DNA from: an uncultured Coriobacteriaceae bacterium
GTDB lineage: Bacteria > Actinomycetota > Coriobacteriia > Coriobacteriales > Atopobiaceae
Assembly (NCBI GenBank): GCA_902801175.1
Contig: CADCHF010000028.1
Coordinates: forward strand, 1-64,000
Direction: 5' to 3'
DNA: 64,000 bases
Below the pieces are notes generated by a model. It was not told where the DNA came from and ran no database searches. It saw nothing but the letters and a program-made list of their open reading frames with translations. Numbering within the stretch: position 1 is the stretch's first letter; every line of letters begins with the position of its first letter. A program made the position numbers and the translations under genes. This document shows positions 55,732 through 63,545 of this stretch, piece by piece.

Positions 55732-57708
55732 TTACAGCGCGAGCGCCACGCGGGTAGCCTCGTAGATGGCCTTCTTGGCATCACCGGCGCGGCTCGCGTC
55801 ACCTATCACATGGATCTCATCGCAAAAGCCCCGGACATCTTCCTCAAGCGGGTTGTAGGCGCGAGCTCCCATGGCCACCACCACGTAGTCAAAACCCAAA
55901 AGCTCGAGCGGTTCGCCCTCATCTCGCACGGTGCCCTCTGCGTCACGTGCTACGTGCTGGACACGCGCTCCATCCTTGAGGAACTCGAGCACCTTGGCAT
56001 TGGGCACAAAGCGCACGCCTGCCTCGTCAAAGCGCTCGAGCATCTTGCGACGCGGCACCTTGTTGAGCAGGCTCGCCATCTCGCTGACCATGTCCACAAT
56101 GGTGATCTGCTCGCGATAACCGCAAAGGAACTCGGCTGTCTCGCAACCCACAAGTCCCGCGCCAACAACCAGCACCTTTTTGCCTGCGGGTAAGACCACG
56201 CGCCCACTGAGCAGGTCGTTTGCCTTTACCACGCGCTCTCCGTCGATGCCAGGTATGCGTGGCCAGATGGGTACGGCGCCAGTGGCGAGGATCACGGCGC
56301 TGGGGGAGAGCTCGCGAATGATGTCGGCGCTTGCATCCACACCGTAGCGGATGTGTGCCCCATGCTTCGCCGCGAGCGTAGCGTAAGTCTTGATGGTCTT
56401 CGCAAGCTCGGTCTTGTCGGGAGGGGCAGCTGCCAGTCGATACTGGCCGCCAGCAAAGCTCTCGCGCTCAAGAACCGTTACTTCATGCCCGCGCTCGGCG
56501 GCAATGCGCGCTGCTTGCAGACCTGCGGGGCCAGCGCCGACCACCACAACGTGCTTGCGCTCCCGCGCGGGACGCACCTTCCACTCATCCAGCGCCTCCT
56601 TGCCGCTAAAGGGGTTGATCATGCAGCTGACGCCGGTGTCCTCGGGGCCGCAGGTGGGCATCCCAATGCAGCGCTGCATGCAGCCGGTGCAGCAGAGCAG
56701 CTCGGATAGGCGTCCGTCGCGTACCTTGTTGGGGAACTCGGGATCTGCCAGCGACTGGCGTCCCATGCCCACGAGGTCGGCGTCGCCTTCCAGCAGGATG
56801 CGCTCTGCCACTGCCGGATCGTTCACGCGACCCACCACGCAGACGGGCACGCTCACCGCCGCCCGGATGCGCTGGGCATTTGCGGCGTTGAATCCGGGCT
56901 TGGTGTAGTTCGAGTTGATGACGGTTCCGCTCTCGGCTGTGCCAAAGCTCACGTTGAGCAGGTCTGCTCCGGCCTTCTCAAAGAGACGTGCCTGTGCGAC
57001 GTAGTCCTCGATCGTGTTGCCGCCCTCGATGTCATCGGTGGCGTTGAAGCGGATGGAGACGGGGAAGTCATCTCCGCAGCGCTCCTTGACGGCACGGATG
57101 ACCTCGCATGCAAAGCAGGCGCGCTCGGCAACCGATCCGCCCCACTCGTCCACGCGCTTGTTGGTGCGTGCCGAGAGAAACTGGTTGATGAGGTAGCCGT
57201 GGGCTCCGTGAACCTCGACGCCGTCAAAGCCGGCACGCTTCACGCGCTCGGCCGCGTCGGCAAACTGAGCAACGATGTCCCACACTTCCTGACCGGAGAG
57301 CTCTCGCACGACGTTGGACGACGTGGCTGCCGGGATTGAGGTTGCGCCTACGAGCTCGCCCGACTCGGGAAGGTAGGCAAGGTTTCCCGTGTGGGCTATC
57401 TGCGCAAACACCTTGGCATCGGCGTCCGCCGCATGCACGGCCGCGGCGATAAGGGCGATGCCCGCCTCATGCTCGTCGGTGTAGATGGCGCACTGAGCAG
57501 GTCCGGCAAGACCCTGCCTGCTGATGGCCATGTAGCCCGTCTCGATGAGCCCGAAGCCTCCGGCCGCGCGTGTGGCATAGTAGCGCGCCATGCGCTCGGT
57601 TGCCGTGTGGTTCTCAAACGACATGTGTGACGACATCGGCGTCATCACAAGGCGGTTCTTGAGGGTGATGCCGCCAACCTCGAGGGGCTCAAAGAGCTTG
57701 TCAAACAT
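55732..57708 (-). CDS. Old-Yellow-Enzyme-type NADH:flavin oxidoreductase with Fe-S cluster (FadH/BaiCD-like)
   Basis: 658 residues. Residues 1-360 form an FMN TIM barrel (FEPLEVGGITLKNRLVMTPM, VEVHGAHGYLINQFLS, TNKRVDEWGGS). A 4Fe-4S binding stretch, CTGCMQRCIGMPTC...C, is near 341-360. FAD and NAD(P) Rossmann segments follow at VVVVGAGPAGLQAARIAAER (about 387) and VLVVGAGLVGCETAEFL (about 515). Relatives reduce enoyl-CoA, enones or steroid and bile-acid intermediates, and some gut anaerobes use them on plant aglycones. The start follows AAAGGCGCACCC. It is divergent from an EIIBC gene, and both promoters carry the shared palindrome, suggesting it acts on something derived from the imported glycoside. 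Confidence 0.9.
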   Translation of the reverse strand: MFDKLFEPLEVGGITLKNRLVMTPMSSHMSFENHTATERMARYYATRAAGGFGLIETGYMAISRQGLAGPAQCAIYTDEHEAGIALIAAAVHAADADAKVFAQIAHTGNLAYLPESGELVGATSIPAATSSNVVRELSGQEVWDIVAQFADAAERVKRAGFDGVEVHGAHGYLINQFLSARTNKRVDEWGGSVAERACFACEVIRAVKERCGDDFPVSIRFNATDDIEGGNTIEDYVAQARLFEKAGADLLNVSFGTAESGTVINSNYTKPGFNAANAQRIRAAVSVPVCVVGRVNDPAVAERILLEGDADLVGMGRQSLADPEFPNKVRDGRLSELLCCTGCMQRCIGMPTCGPEDTGVSCMINPFSGKEALDEWKVRPARERKHVVVVGAGPAGLQAARIAAERGHEVTVLERESFAGGQYRLAAAPPDKTELAKTIKTYATLAAKHGAHIRYGVDASADIIRELSPSAVILATGAVPIWPRIPGIDGERVVKANDLLSGRVVLPAGKKVLVVGAGLVGCETAEFLCGYREQITIVDMVSEMASLLNKVPRRKMLERFDEAGVRFVPNAKVLEFLKDGARVQHVARDAEGTVRDEGEPLELLGFDYVVVAMGARAYNPLEEDVRGFCDEIHVIGDASRAGDAKKAIYEATRVALAL

Positions 57709-57740
57709 GGGTGCGCCTTTCGGACGTGGTCTACGAGCTC

Positions 57741-57791
57741 ATCTTCGGACATGCGCCGCGCGCGCGAAAGTACGCACTTTGAGGTAAGCAC
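57741..57791 (-). promoter_or_regulatory. Shared palindromic promoter element, copy F (flavin oxidoreductase, minus strand)
   Basis: Read on the minus strand: GTGCTTACCTCAAAGTGCGT then ACTT. The block AAGTGCGTACTT is at 57768-57779. At the same 21-base distance the hexamer would be GAAGAT, a poor -10, so this copy may be weaker. It lies back to back with copy C, 40 bases apart. Confidence 0.55.
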
Positions 57792-57798
57792 AGGGCCA

Positions 57799-57858
57799 TC
57801 TACCTGCGTACTTACTTTAAAGTGCGTTCTTTTTTCACCCGTGAGGCCCCTGCAGAAT
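57799..57858 (+). promoter_or_regulatory. Shared palindromic promoter element, copy C (EIIBC)
   Basis: CTACCTGCGTACTTAC, perfect core ACTTTAAAGT (57814-57823), GCGTTCTTTTTT. The -10-like CAGAAT at 57853-57858 starts 22 bases after the AAGTGCGTTCTT block. It lies 58 bases before the EIIBC start, the same distance as copy B. Confidence 0.75.
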
Positions 57859-57915
57859 GTGAGCCAGGGAAAGGAGAGCGTGCAACCACGCGCGCACCAG
57901 TCGAAAGGAAATGCC

Positions 57916-59352
57916 ATGGCACAGGACAACAATGCCCGCATTGCCGAGGAGGTATTGGCAGCCGTTGGTGGCAAGGAGAACGTCCCGTTTGTGACGCACT
58001 GCATCACCCGTCTGCGCTTCAAGCTGGCTGACGAGTCCAAGATTGACCACGACGCGCTCGGCAGCATCAAGGGCGTGCTCACCAGCCAGAAGGTCGGCGA
58101 CCAGTTCCAGGTGGTCATCGGCCAGAACGTCGGCAAGGTCTATGAGGCCCTGCTCGAGATTGGTGGCTTTGACGCCCAGGCTCCGGTGGACGAGAATCTC
58201 GACGCCGACCAGGGCCCGCTCACAACGGCAAAGGTGGGGGCTGCCATCATGGGCTACCTCTCCGGATCGATGGTTGCCATCATCCCCATCATGATGGCCG
58301 CGGCCATGATGAAGACCGTGGCGGTCGTGCTCGGGCCGGACATGCTCAACCTCTTTGCAGCAGACAGCGCGATCATCACCCTGCTCAACATGGTCTACAA
58401 CGCAGGCTTCTACTTCCTGCCGTTCTACCTGGGCTATACGGCCGCCAGCAAGATCGGCGTCACGCCGGTACTCGGCATGATGGTGGGCGGCCTGCTCATG
58501 GAGCCGACCTTCATGCAGATGGCTGCCGACGGCACGCCGTTCTCGGTCTTTGGCATCCCCTGCACGCCGCTTAACTACGCCCAGACCGTGCTGCCCATCC
58601 TGCTCGCCATCTGGCTCATGAGCTACGTGGAGAAGTTCTTCAAGAAGGTCATCCCCGACATGCTCTCAACCGTCTTCACCCCGTTCCTCACCATGGCCGT
58701 CATGGTTCCGCTCACTTACTGCGTCTGCGGCCCCATCGGCTCGCTGCTCGGCGACTTCATTGGCAACTTCCTGTTTGACCTGGGCGGCAACGGCGGCATC
58801 GTCGCAGCCCTCGTCATGGGTGTCATCGGCGCCAGCTGGGAATTCCTCGTCATGACCGGCATGCACCAGGTGCTTATCGCCCTCGGCATCGCCAACCTCG
58901 CACAGTCCGGCGTCGAGAGCTTCGTCTTCCCCGCGAGCATCGCAGCCACCGTCTCCTGCTTTGGCATTGCCCTTGGCGCCTTCCTCAAGCTTAAGGAGAA
59001 GGACGAGAAGTCCATCAACTTCGGCTACTTCATCTCCGGCATCCTCGGCGGCGTGACCGAGCCCACCCTTTTCGGCCTCTGCTTCAAGCACAAGCGCTGC
59101 TTCCTTGGCGTCATCGCCGGCGGCTTCTGCGGTGCTCTTTACGCTGGTCTCGCCCACGTCTCCATCTACATTCTGGGCGCTGCCAACTTTGCGATGCTCT
59201 TCAACTACATCCCCGGTGGCACCGCCAACCTCGTCAACGGCTGCATCTCCTGCGCCATCACCTTTGTGGTCGCAGCCGTCGTGACCTACCTCTTTGGCCT
59301 CTCCACCGAGGAGCTCGAGGCCGACCGCAAGGCGGCAGAGCTGGCGGCGTAG
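57916..59352 (+). CDS. PTS EIIBC permease, beta-glucoside/sucrose superfamily
   Basis: 478 residues. The EIIB domain has the phospho-Cys in VTHCITRLRFK (about residue 28) and IKGVLTSQKVGDQFQVVIG. The EIIC domain (about 105-470) has around ten hydrophobic helices and the family loop SGILGGVTEPTLFGLCFKHK. It has no IIA domain, so it probably depends on the EIIA at 14983, which shares its promoter element. The ATG at 57916 follows GAAAGGAAATGCC; the long upstream frame passes through the promoter. It is closely related to the EIIBC at 15715 and divergent from the flavin oxidoreductase. Substrate unknown. Confidence 0.92.
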   Translation: MAQDNNARIAEEVLAAVGGKENVPFVTHCITRLRFKLADESKIDHDALGSIKGVLTSQKVGDQFQVVIGQNVGKVYEALLEIGGFDAQAPVDENLDADQGPLTTAKVGAAIMGYLSGSMVAIIPIMMAAAMMKTVAVVLGPDMLNLFAADSAIITLLNMVYNAGFYFLPFYLGYTAASKIGVTPVLGMMVGGLLMEPTFMQMAADGTPFSVFGIPCTPLNYAQTVLPILLAIWLMSYVEKFFKKVIPDMLSTVFTPFLTMAVMVPLTYCVCGPIGSLLGDFIGNFLFDLGGNGGIVAALVMGVIGASWEFLVMTGMHQVLIALGIANLAQSGVESFVFPASIAATVSCFGIALGAFLKLKEKDEKSINFGYFISGILGGVTEPTLFGLCFKHKRCFLGVIAGGFCGALYAGLAHVSIYILGAANFAMLFNYIPGGTANLVNGCISCAITFVVAAVVTYLFGLSTEELEADRKAAELAA

Positions 59353-59380
59353 GCACCACATACCAGAGCCCTTCCTTCCC

Positions 59381-59415
59381 GCACGGGCCGCAAGGATTTG
59401 CCTTGTGGCCCGTGC
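59381..59415 (+). terminator. Intrinsic terminator of the EIIBC gene
   Basis: GCACGGGCCGCAAGG (59381-59395) pairs with CCTTGTGGCCCGTGC (59401-59415) with one wobble and a 5-base loop, 29 bases past the stop. Confidence 0.7.
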
Positions 59416-59444
59416 GCCCCTGTCTTGAGCTGGTCAAACAATAC

Positions 59445-59506
59445 CATCTACCTGCGCACTTACTTTAAAGTGCGTTCTTTTGCCGTTTCTCGCGGCCTCT
59501 CATACT
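59445..59506 (+). promoter_or_regulatory. Shared palindromic promoter element, copy D (hydrolase)
   Basis: CTACCTGCGCACTTAC, perfect core ACTTTAAAGT (59462-59471), GCGTTCTTTT, then CATACT at 59501-59506 after the same 21-base gap. The ATG follows 33 bases later. Confidence 0.75.
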
Positions 59507-59539
59507 CGAGTCAGTCACCAAGCGAGAAAAGGAGTGCCG

Positions 59540-60409
59540 ATGGGTCAACAGGGATATAAGGTCATCGAGGGACTGCCCTCTCAGATGCCCTATCAGGTGT
59601 ACTACCAGGAGGGCGTCTACGCCGTGCGCGACGCAGACGGGCGCGAGAGGCCGCTCAAGTACTATGCGGTCATTCCCACGCAAGGCAACCCCATGGGGTC
59701 GCGCGGCAACGACAGCCTGCGCTTTCCCACGGTTGTTTACTGCCAGGGTTCGGGCTGGCACCAGCAGTGGCTCTGGCATCACTTTGCCCACCACGTGCGC
59801 TTGGCCGAGCGCGGCTTTGTGGTGGTGTCGGTGGAGGTCCGTCCCTACGGTGAGATGGTCTTTCCTGGTGAGGTGGACGACTTCTTGGATGCGGTGCAAT
59901 TTGTGCATGAGCATGCTGCCGAGCTGCGCGTGGACACCGCTCGCATCGCCTTCTGGGGCGATTCGTCGGGTGCGCACACGGCGCTTATGGCGGCGTACAC
60001 GGCCGAGGCGGCACTGATGCCGCGCTGCGTGGTCGATTGGTACGGTCCTGCCGACCTGGAGCTTCTCTCCACACAACGCAGCACGATGGAGCTGCACGGG
60101 CCAGAGTCGCCAGCGGGCAGGCTCTTGGGCGGAATCGAGCTGGCGGATCACCTCGACCTGGCGCGCAAGGCAAGTCCGGTGGGCTATGTGGCACCAGACG
60201 CAACCATTCCTCCCACCCTGATCATGCATGGCGGCGCGGATCCCTTCCTGCCGTTTGAGCAGTCGGTGTCGCTGTACGAGCGGCTGCGCGATGCCAACAA
60301 GGAGGTCGAGTTCTATCGCATGGAGGGCGACGGACATGGCGGAGGTGCCTTTGACAACGTGGCTGTGCTTGACATCGTGGAGGAGTTTCTTCGCCGTCAG
60401 CTCGGGTAA
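59540..60409 (+). CDS. Alpha/beta-hydrolase, esterase of the BD-FAE/acetyl-esterase type
   Basis: 289 residues, no signal peptide. The oxyanion-type motif is VYCQGSGWHQQWLWHHFA (GSGW in place of HGGG). The nucleophile elbow is AFWGDSSGAHTALMA (Ser about 146). The acid is likely in MHGGADPFLPF and the catalytic His in GDGHGGGAF. It probably removes acyl groups from an imported saccharide in the cytoplasm. The ATG at 59540 follows GAAAAGGAGTGCCG. It has its own copy of the shared promoter element and so belongs to the same regulon as the neighbouring EIIBC. The exact ester is not deducible. Confidence 0.88.
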   Translation: MGQQGYKVIEGLPSQMPYQVYYQEGVYAVRDADGRERPLKYYAVIPTQGNPMGSRGNDSLRFPTVVYCQGSGWHQQWLWHHFAHHVRLAERGFVVVSVEVRPYGEMVFPGEVDDFLDAVQFVHEHAAELRVDTARIAFWGDSSGAHTALMAAYTAEAALMPRCVVDWYGPADLELLSTQRSTMELHGPESPAGRLLGGIELADHLDLARKASPVGYVAPDATIPPTLIMHGGADPFLPFEQSVSLYERLRDANKEVEFYRMEGDGHGGGAFDNVAVLDIVEEFLRRQLG

Positions 60410-60415
60410 ACGACC

Positions 60416-60478
60416 GCGTCTACCTGCGTACTTACTTTAAGGTGCGTTCTTTTTCGCGACTAGCTTGCCACGCATACT
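60416..60478 (+). promoter_or_regulatory. Shared palindromic promoter element, copy E (ChbG-like)
   Basis: CTACCTGCGTACTTAC, core ACTTTAAGGT (60434-60443, one change), GCGTTCTTTTT, and CATACT at 60473-60478 with the same 21-base gap. The ATG follows 38 bases later. Confidence 0.75.
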
Positions 60479-60516
60479 TGATGCCAGAGAAAAACATCCC
60501 CGAAAGGAATCCCACC

Positions 60517-60776
60517 ATGAAGAAGCTCATCATCCGTGCTGACGACCTTGGCTACAGCGAGGCGGTGAATCGTGGCATCGAGAAGACTGTGCGCGAAGGT
60601 GTGGTGCGCAGCGTTGGCCTGATGCCCAACATGCCCACGGCAGAGAGCGGCTGGCAGATGATCGCCGACTGCGACATTGCCATTGGTCAGCACACCAACC
60701 TCTGCCTGGGGACTCCTTGCGCAGCCCCCGTAAGCATCCCGTCGCTCGTGGACGAGAACGGCCAGCTGCTCTCGAG
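60517..60776 (+). pseudogene. 5' fragment of a ChbG/YdjC-like deacetylase
   Basis: About 87 residues match the N-terminus of the YdjC/ChbG family: MKKLIIRADDLGYSEAVNRG with the metal-binding Asp pair, VRSVGLMPNMPTAESG, and a His in IGQHTNLCLG. The family is usually ~250 residues and deacetylates chito-oligosaccharides. Homology stops after VDENGQLLSS at about 60776; the frame then continues as unrelated, shifted MFS sequence to 60951. The remaining catalytic residues are absent, so it should be inactive. The start follows CGAAAGGAATCCCACC. The regulated promoter upstream is intact. Confidence 0.82.
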
Positions 60777-61712
60777 CCGAGCATCGCCGTGGTGTACGCA
60801 GCGTCCGCCGTCAAGGGCTTTGCCGCTGGCGTCATTGGCTTTGTGCTCATTACCTACGTGCTGGGCAAGTGGTTCCAGGCGCAGCTTGGCATTGCCACGA
60901 GCATGGCCATGGGCTGCAGCGGCCTGGCGGGGGCAATCTTCTCTCCCTTGATTCAGGGTGTTGTTGCTGGCATGGGCTGGCGTGCAGGTCAGCTGCTGGT
61001 TGCCGCGCTCATGGTGGTGTTCACGCTTCCTGCCATCTTGCTGGTGCCCTCGTGTGATCCTGCGGATTCCGGCCTTTTGCCCTATGGGGCAGACGGCTCG
61101 CAGGCCAAGGCCGTGACGACTTCCAAGAAGAAGGCCGACAAGGTCAGCGTGGACAAGCTGGTCTTTATTGCTGTGGTCGTCTATTCGGGCCTGTGCGCGG
61201 CAGTGAGCGCTTTGCCGCAGCACTTCCCGGGCATGGCCGGCGTGGCGGGGCTTGGCGCTTCGGTTGGTGCGACCATGATCTCGATGTGCATGATCACCAA
61301 CACGGCAGGAAAGATCCTCATGGGCTGGCTCTGCGACCGCATTGGTGCACGCGCCTCGATCCTTGCCTACACGGCTCTGACCGCTGTGGCCATCGTCGTG
61401 CTGCTGCTTGTGCCGGCGGCTACCCCCTACATCGTGGCTGCCCTGGTGTCTGGCCTATGCTACTCGCTGGCGACGGTGGGTCTCACCATGCTCTGCAACG
61501 AGCTCTTTGGTCGCCGCGGCTCGGGAATTGTCTACCCGGTGGGTGCCATGGCCTGCAGCCTCTCCAATGCGGTCTTTTCCTCGGTCATTGGCTTTGCCTA
61601 CGACCTGACTGGTGGCTACGCAGTTATGCTTGTTGCCTTTGTGGCCTTTCTTGTGGCTGCAGACATGCTGGTGCTTTGGGGCTACCGCAGGACTGCGGCA
61701 ACCACCGCATAG
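60774..61712 (+). pseudogene. 3' fragment of a major facilitator superfamily transporter
   Basis: About 312 residues in a frame different from the ChbG fragment. It begins abruptly with EPSIAVVYAASAVKGFAAGV, corresponding to the middle of an MFS N-terminal half, and continues with about nine membrane helices to RRTAATTA. A cytoplasmic loop (KAVTTSKKKADKVSVDKL) separates the halves, and GKILMGWLCDRIGARAS is the conserved MFS loop 8-9 motif. Roughly the first 90 residues of a normal ~400-residue transporter are missing. No Shine-Dalgarno site or sensible start precedes it, since the nearest in-frame ATG (60717) lies in ChbG sequence. It looks like an OFA (oxalate/formate antiporter)-type carrier. 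Confidence 0.78.
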
Positions 61713-61745
61713 GAACACGCAGCTAGGGGCGCTCAGCGCGAGCAG

Positions 61746-63365
61746 CTATCCGCGCGCCACGTGCACCGGGTACCAGCGCTGGAACACTATGGTAAAGATG
61801 GCTGCCGGCAGGGGGAGGAGCTCGCTTATGAGCGGCGTTGCGCCTGGAGCAACGAAGGCCGCCACAGCTGCCACCAGATAGGTGATGCCCCACACGAGGC
61901 AGATGATGCGGTTGGTGTTGAGGTAGATCACGTTGCGCAGTGCCTTGTCTCCTCCGTAGGAGCCCTTCACGTAGTAGGCGCTCAGTGGCGTGAACCACAG
62001 GGCCGAGATGAGCCACATGAGGCCAAAGGCCAAAAAGGACGCTGGCAGCAGAAGGGCAAGCGGCGCACCTGCAAGGTGGGCCGCCACAAGCGCAAGGACG
62101 GCGACGAGCGACAGCGTGTCGTAGAGCACCCGCTCATGCTTGAAAAACGCCAGGACCGTTGCGGCACAGACGGCAATGACGATTGCTGGGCCTGTGGTGA
62201 GGCTGACGGACATTGCCGTCCAGAACGCAACCCAGGGGATGAGCATGGCGAGCATCACGGGTGGCTTTTGGGCACTGGCGCGGTCGCCGTCTGTGGGGCG
62301 CCCCTCATCTGCTGCGTCCTCGCCACCAAAGAACTCGTCCCAGCGCATCATGAGGTCAAAGTCGCCGGTCACGCTGTAGCGGTGCTGGGCCAGTGCGTCC
62401 ACGCCGCTCGCCTTGCCCTGGGCAATCTCTTGCCATACGGAGTATGGCGTGTGTATTGAGGTGGTGGGCGGGACCGATCCGTCGGTCACCACAGTGGCCT
62501 CGCTTTGTCCCAGCACAATGCAGCAGCTCACGCCACGGTCGGTGTAGTCCATCTCTAGCACGCGTTGCTTTCCGTCAAACGATGCGGGGTTATAGAGGGC
62601 GGCCATCTGGCGTGTGAAGGAGATGGCCTCGTCCTCCGCCTCACCCGTCTCGCGCGAGATTCCCCAGCTGGCGTCAGCCATGGCCTCAAAGGTCTTGCGG
62701 GGAAAGAGCAGCCGGCCAAGCTCCTTGGAAGTCTCGGCCGAGATGCCTCCCTGCGCAAACTCGGCGCCTGCGTGCTGTACCAGTTGCAGGTAGGCATCGG
62801 TGCGCTCGTGCAGCTCGGGCACGCGGAAGAGCTCGCCCTGCCCGCAGAAAATCTGCTCGTAGTTGCCACGGCCACACATGTGGTCAAAGAGCGACTGCAC
62901 GCCGTCGTAGTTTCCCCCAGCGGTATAGAACCCGCAGGTAGAGATCACCACGGTGCGCTTGCCCTCCATGTTGAAGCGGGAGGGATGGCTGCCGTTGCCC
63001 ACGTTGTCGGTACGCTCCTCCATAAAGGGCAAGGCCATGGGCAACTGCCGGTCGATGAGGTTCTTGAGCGGTCCCGGCACCGAGAAGTAGTAGAGCGGGA
63101 AGCTCCAAATGGTGACGTCGGCCCACACGCGATCGGCAATGACCTGCGCCATGTCGTCGTGCAGACAGCAGGCGCCATCCTCGCTTCGCCAGCACTTGAA
63201 GCAGCCCAGGCAGGGACGGATGCTGGCCTTGCACGTCTCAACGGTCCGTATCTCGACGGAGCCTTCGCCCAGCTGCTCGGCTATTCCTGAAAGAAATGCC
63301 TGCGTGAGCCTATAGGTGTTGCTCCGCTCGCCTTTTGGGCTGCTGTTGATGACAAAGATTCTCAA
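61746..63365 (-). CDS. Three-part protein: flavodoxin/FMN reductase, SCP2-like domain, membrane domain
   Basis: 539 residues. Residues 1-200 are a flavodoxin-like NADPH-dependent FMN reductase (FVINSSPKGERSNTYRL; the Cys-rich CLGCFKCWRSEDGACCLHDD at about 52-71; WSFPLYYFSVPGPLKNLIDR). Residues ~250-347 resemble an SCP2 sterol-carrier fold (GVDALAQHRYSVTGDFDLMM). A polar linker (348-368) leads to about six membrane helices (369-535) ending QRWYPVHVARG. The architecture suggests an electron-transfer or lipophile-handling module tethered to the membrane. I do not recognise the membrane part. The start follows AGGAGAAGTTACCTT. It is convergent with the MFS remnant and divergent from the YdcF-like gene. 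Confidence 0.78.
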   Translation of the reverse strand: MRIFVINSSPKGERSNTYRLTQAFLSGIAEQLGEGSVEIRTVETCKASIRPCLGCFKCWRSEDGACCLHDDMAQVIADRVWADVTIWSFPLYYFSVPGPLKNLIDRQLPMALPFMEERTDNVGNGSHPSRFNMEGKRTVVISTCGFYTAGGNYDGVQSLFDHMCGRGNYEQIFCGQGELFRVPELHERTDAYLQLVQHAGAEFAQGGISAETSKELGRLLFPRKTFEAMADASWGISRETGEAEDEAISFTRQMAALYNPASFDGKQRVLEMDYTDRGVSCCIVLGQSEATVVTDGSVPPTTSIHTPYSVWQEIAQGKASGVDALAQHRYSVTGDFDLMMRWDEFFGGEDAADEGRPTDGDRASAQKPPVMLAMLIPWVAFWTAMSVSLTTGPAIVIAVCAATVLAFFKHERVLYDTLSLVAVLALVAAHLAGAPLALLLPASFLAFGLMWLISALWFTPLSAYYVKGSYGGDKALRNVIYLNTNRIICLVWGITYLVAAVAAFVAPGATPLISELLPLPAAIFTIVFQRWYPVHVARG

Positions 63366-63545
63366 GGTAACTTCTCCTTCTTCCTGGCACAGATCGTTTT
63401 ACGGATTGGATTCCGCTCGTCCATTATGCCGCATGCAGCACGGCCAGCAAGGCAGCCGGTTCCGCAGGGCACCGCACAAACGGCGACGGTGCTCAGCGGG
63501 ATTGAGTATAGTGGGGCCGGTGGGACAGAGTGGAGCGGGGATGTG

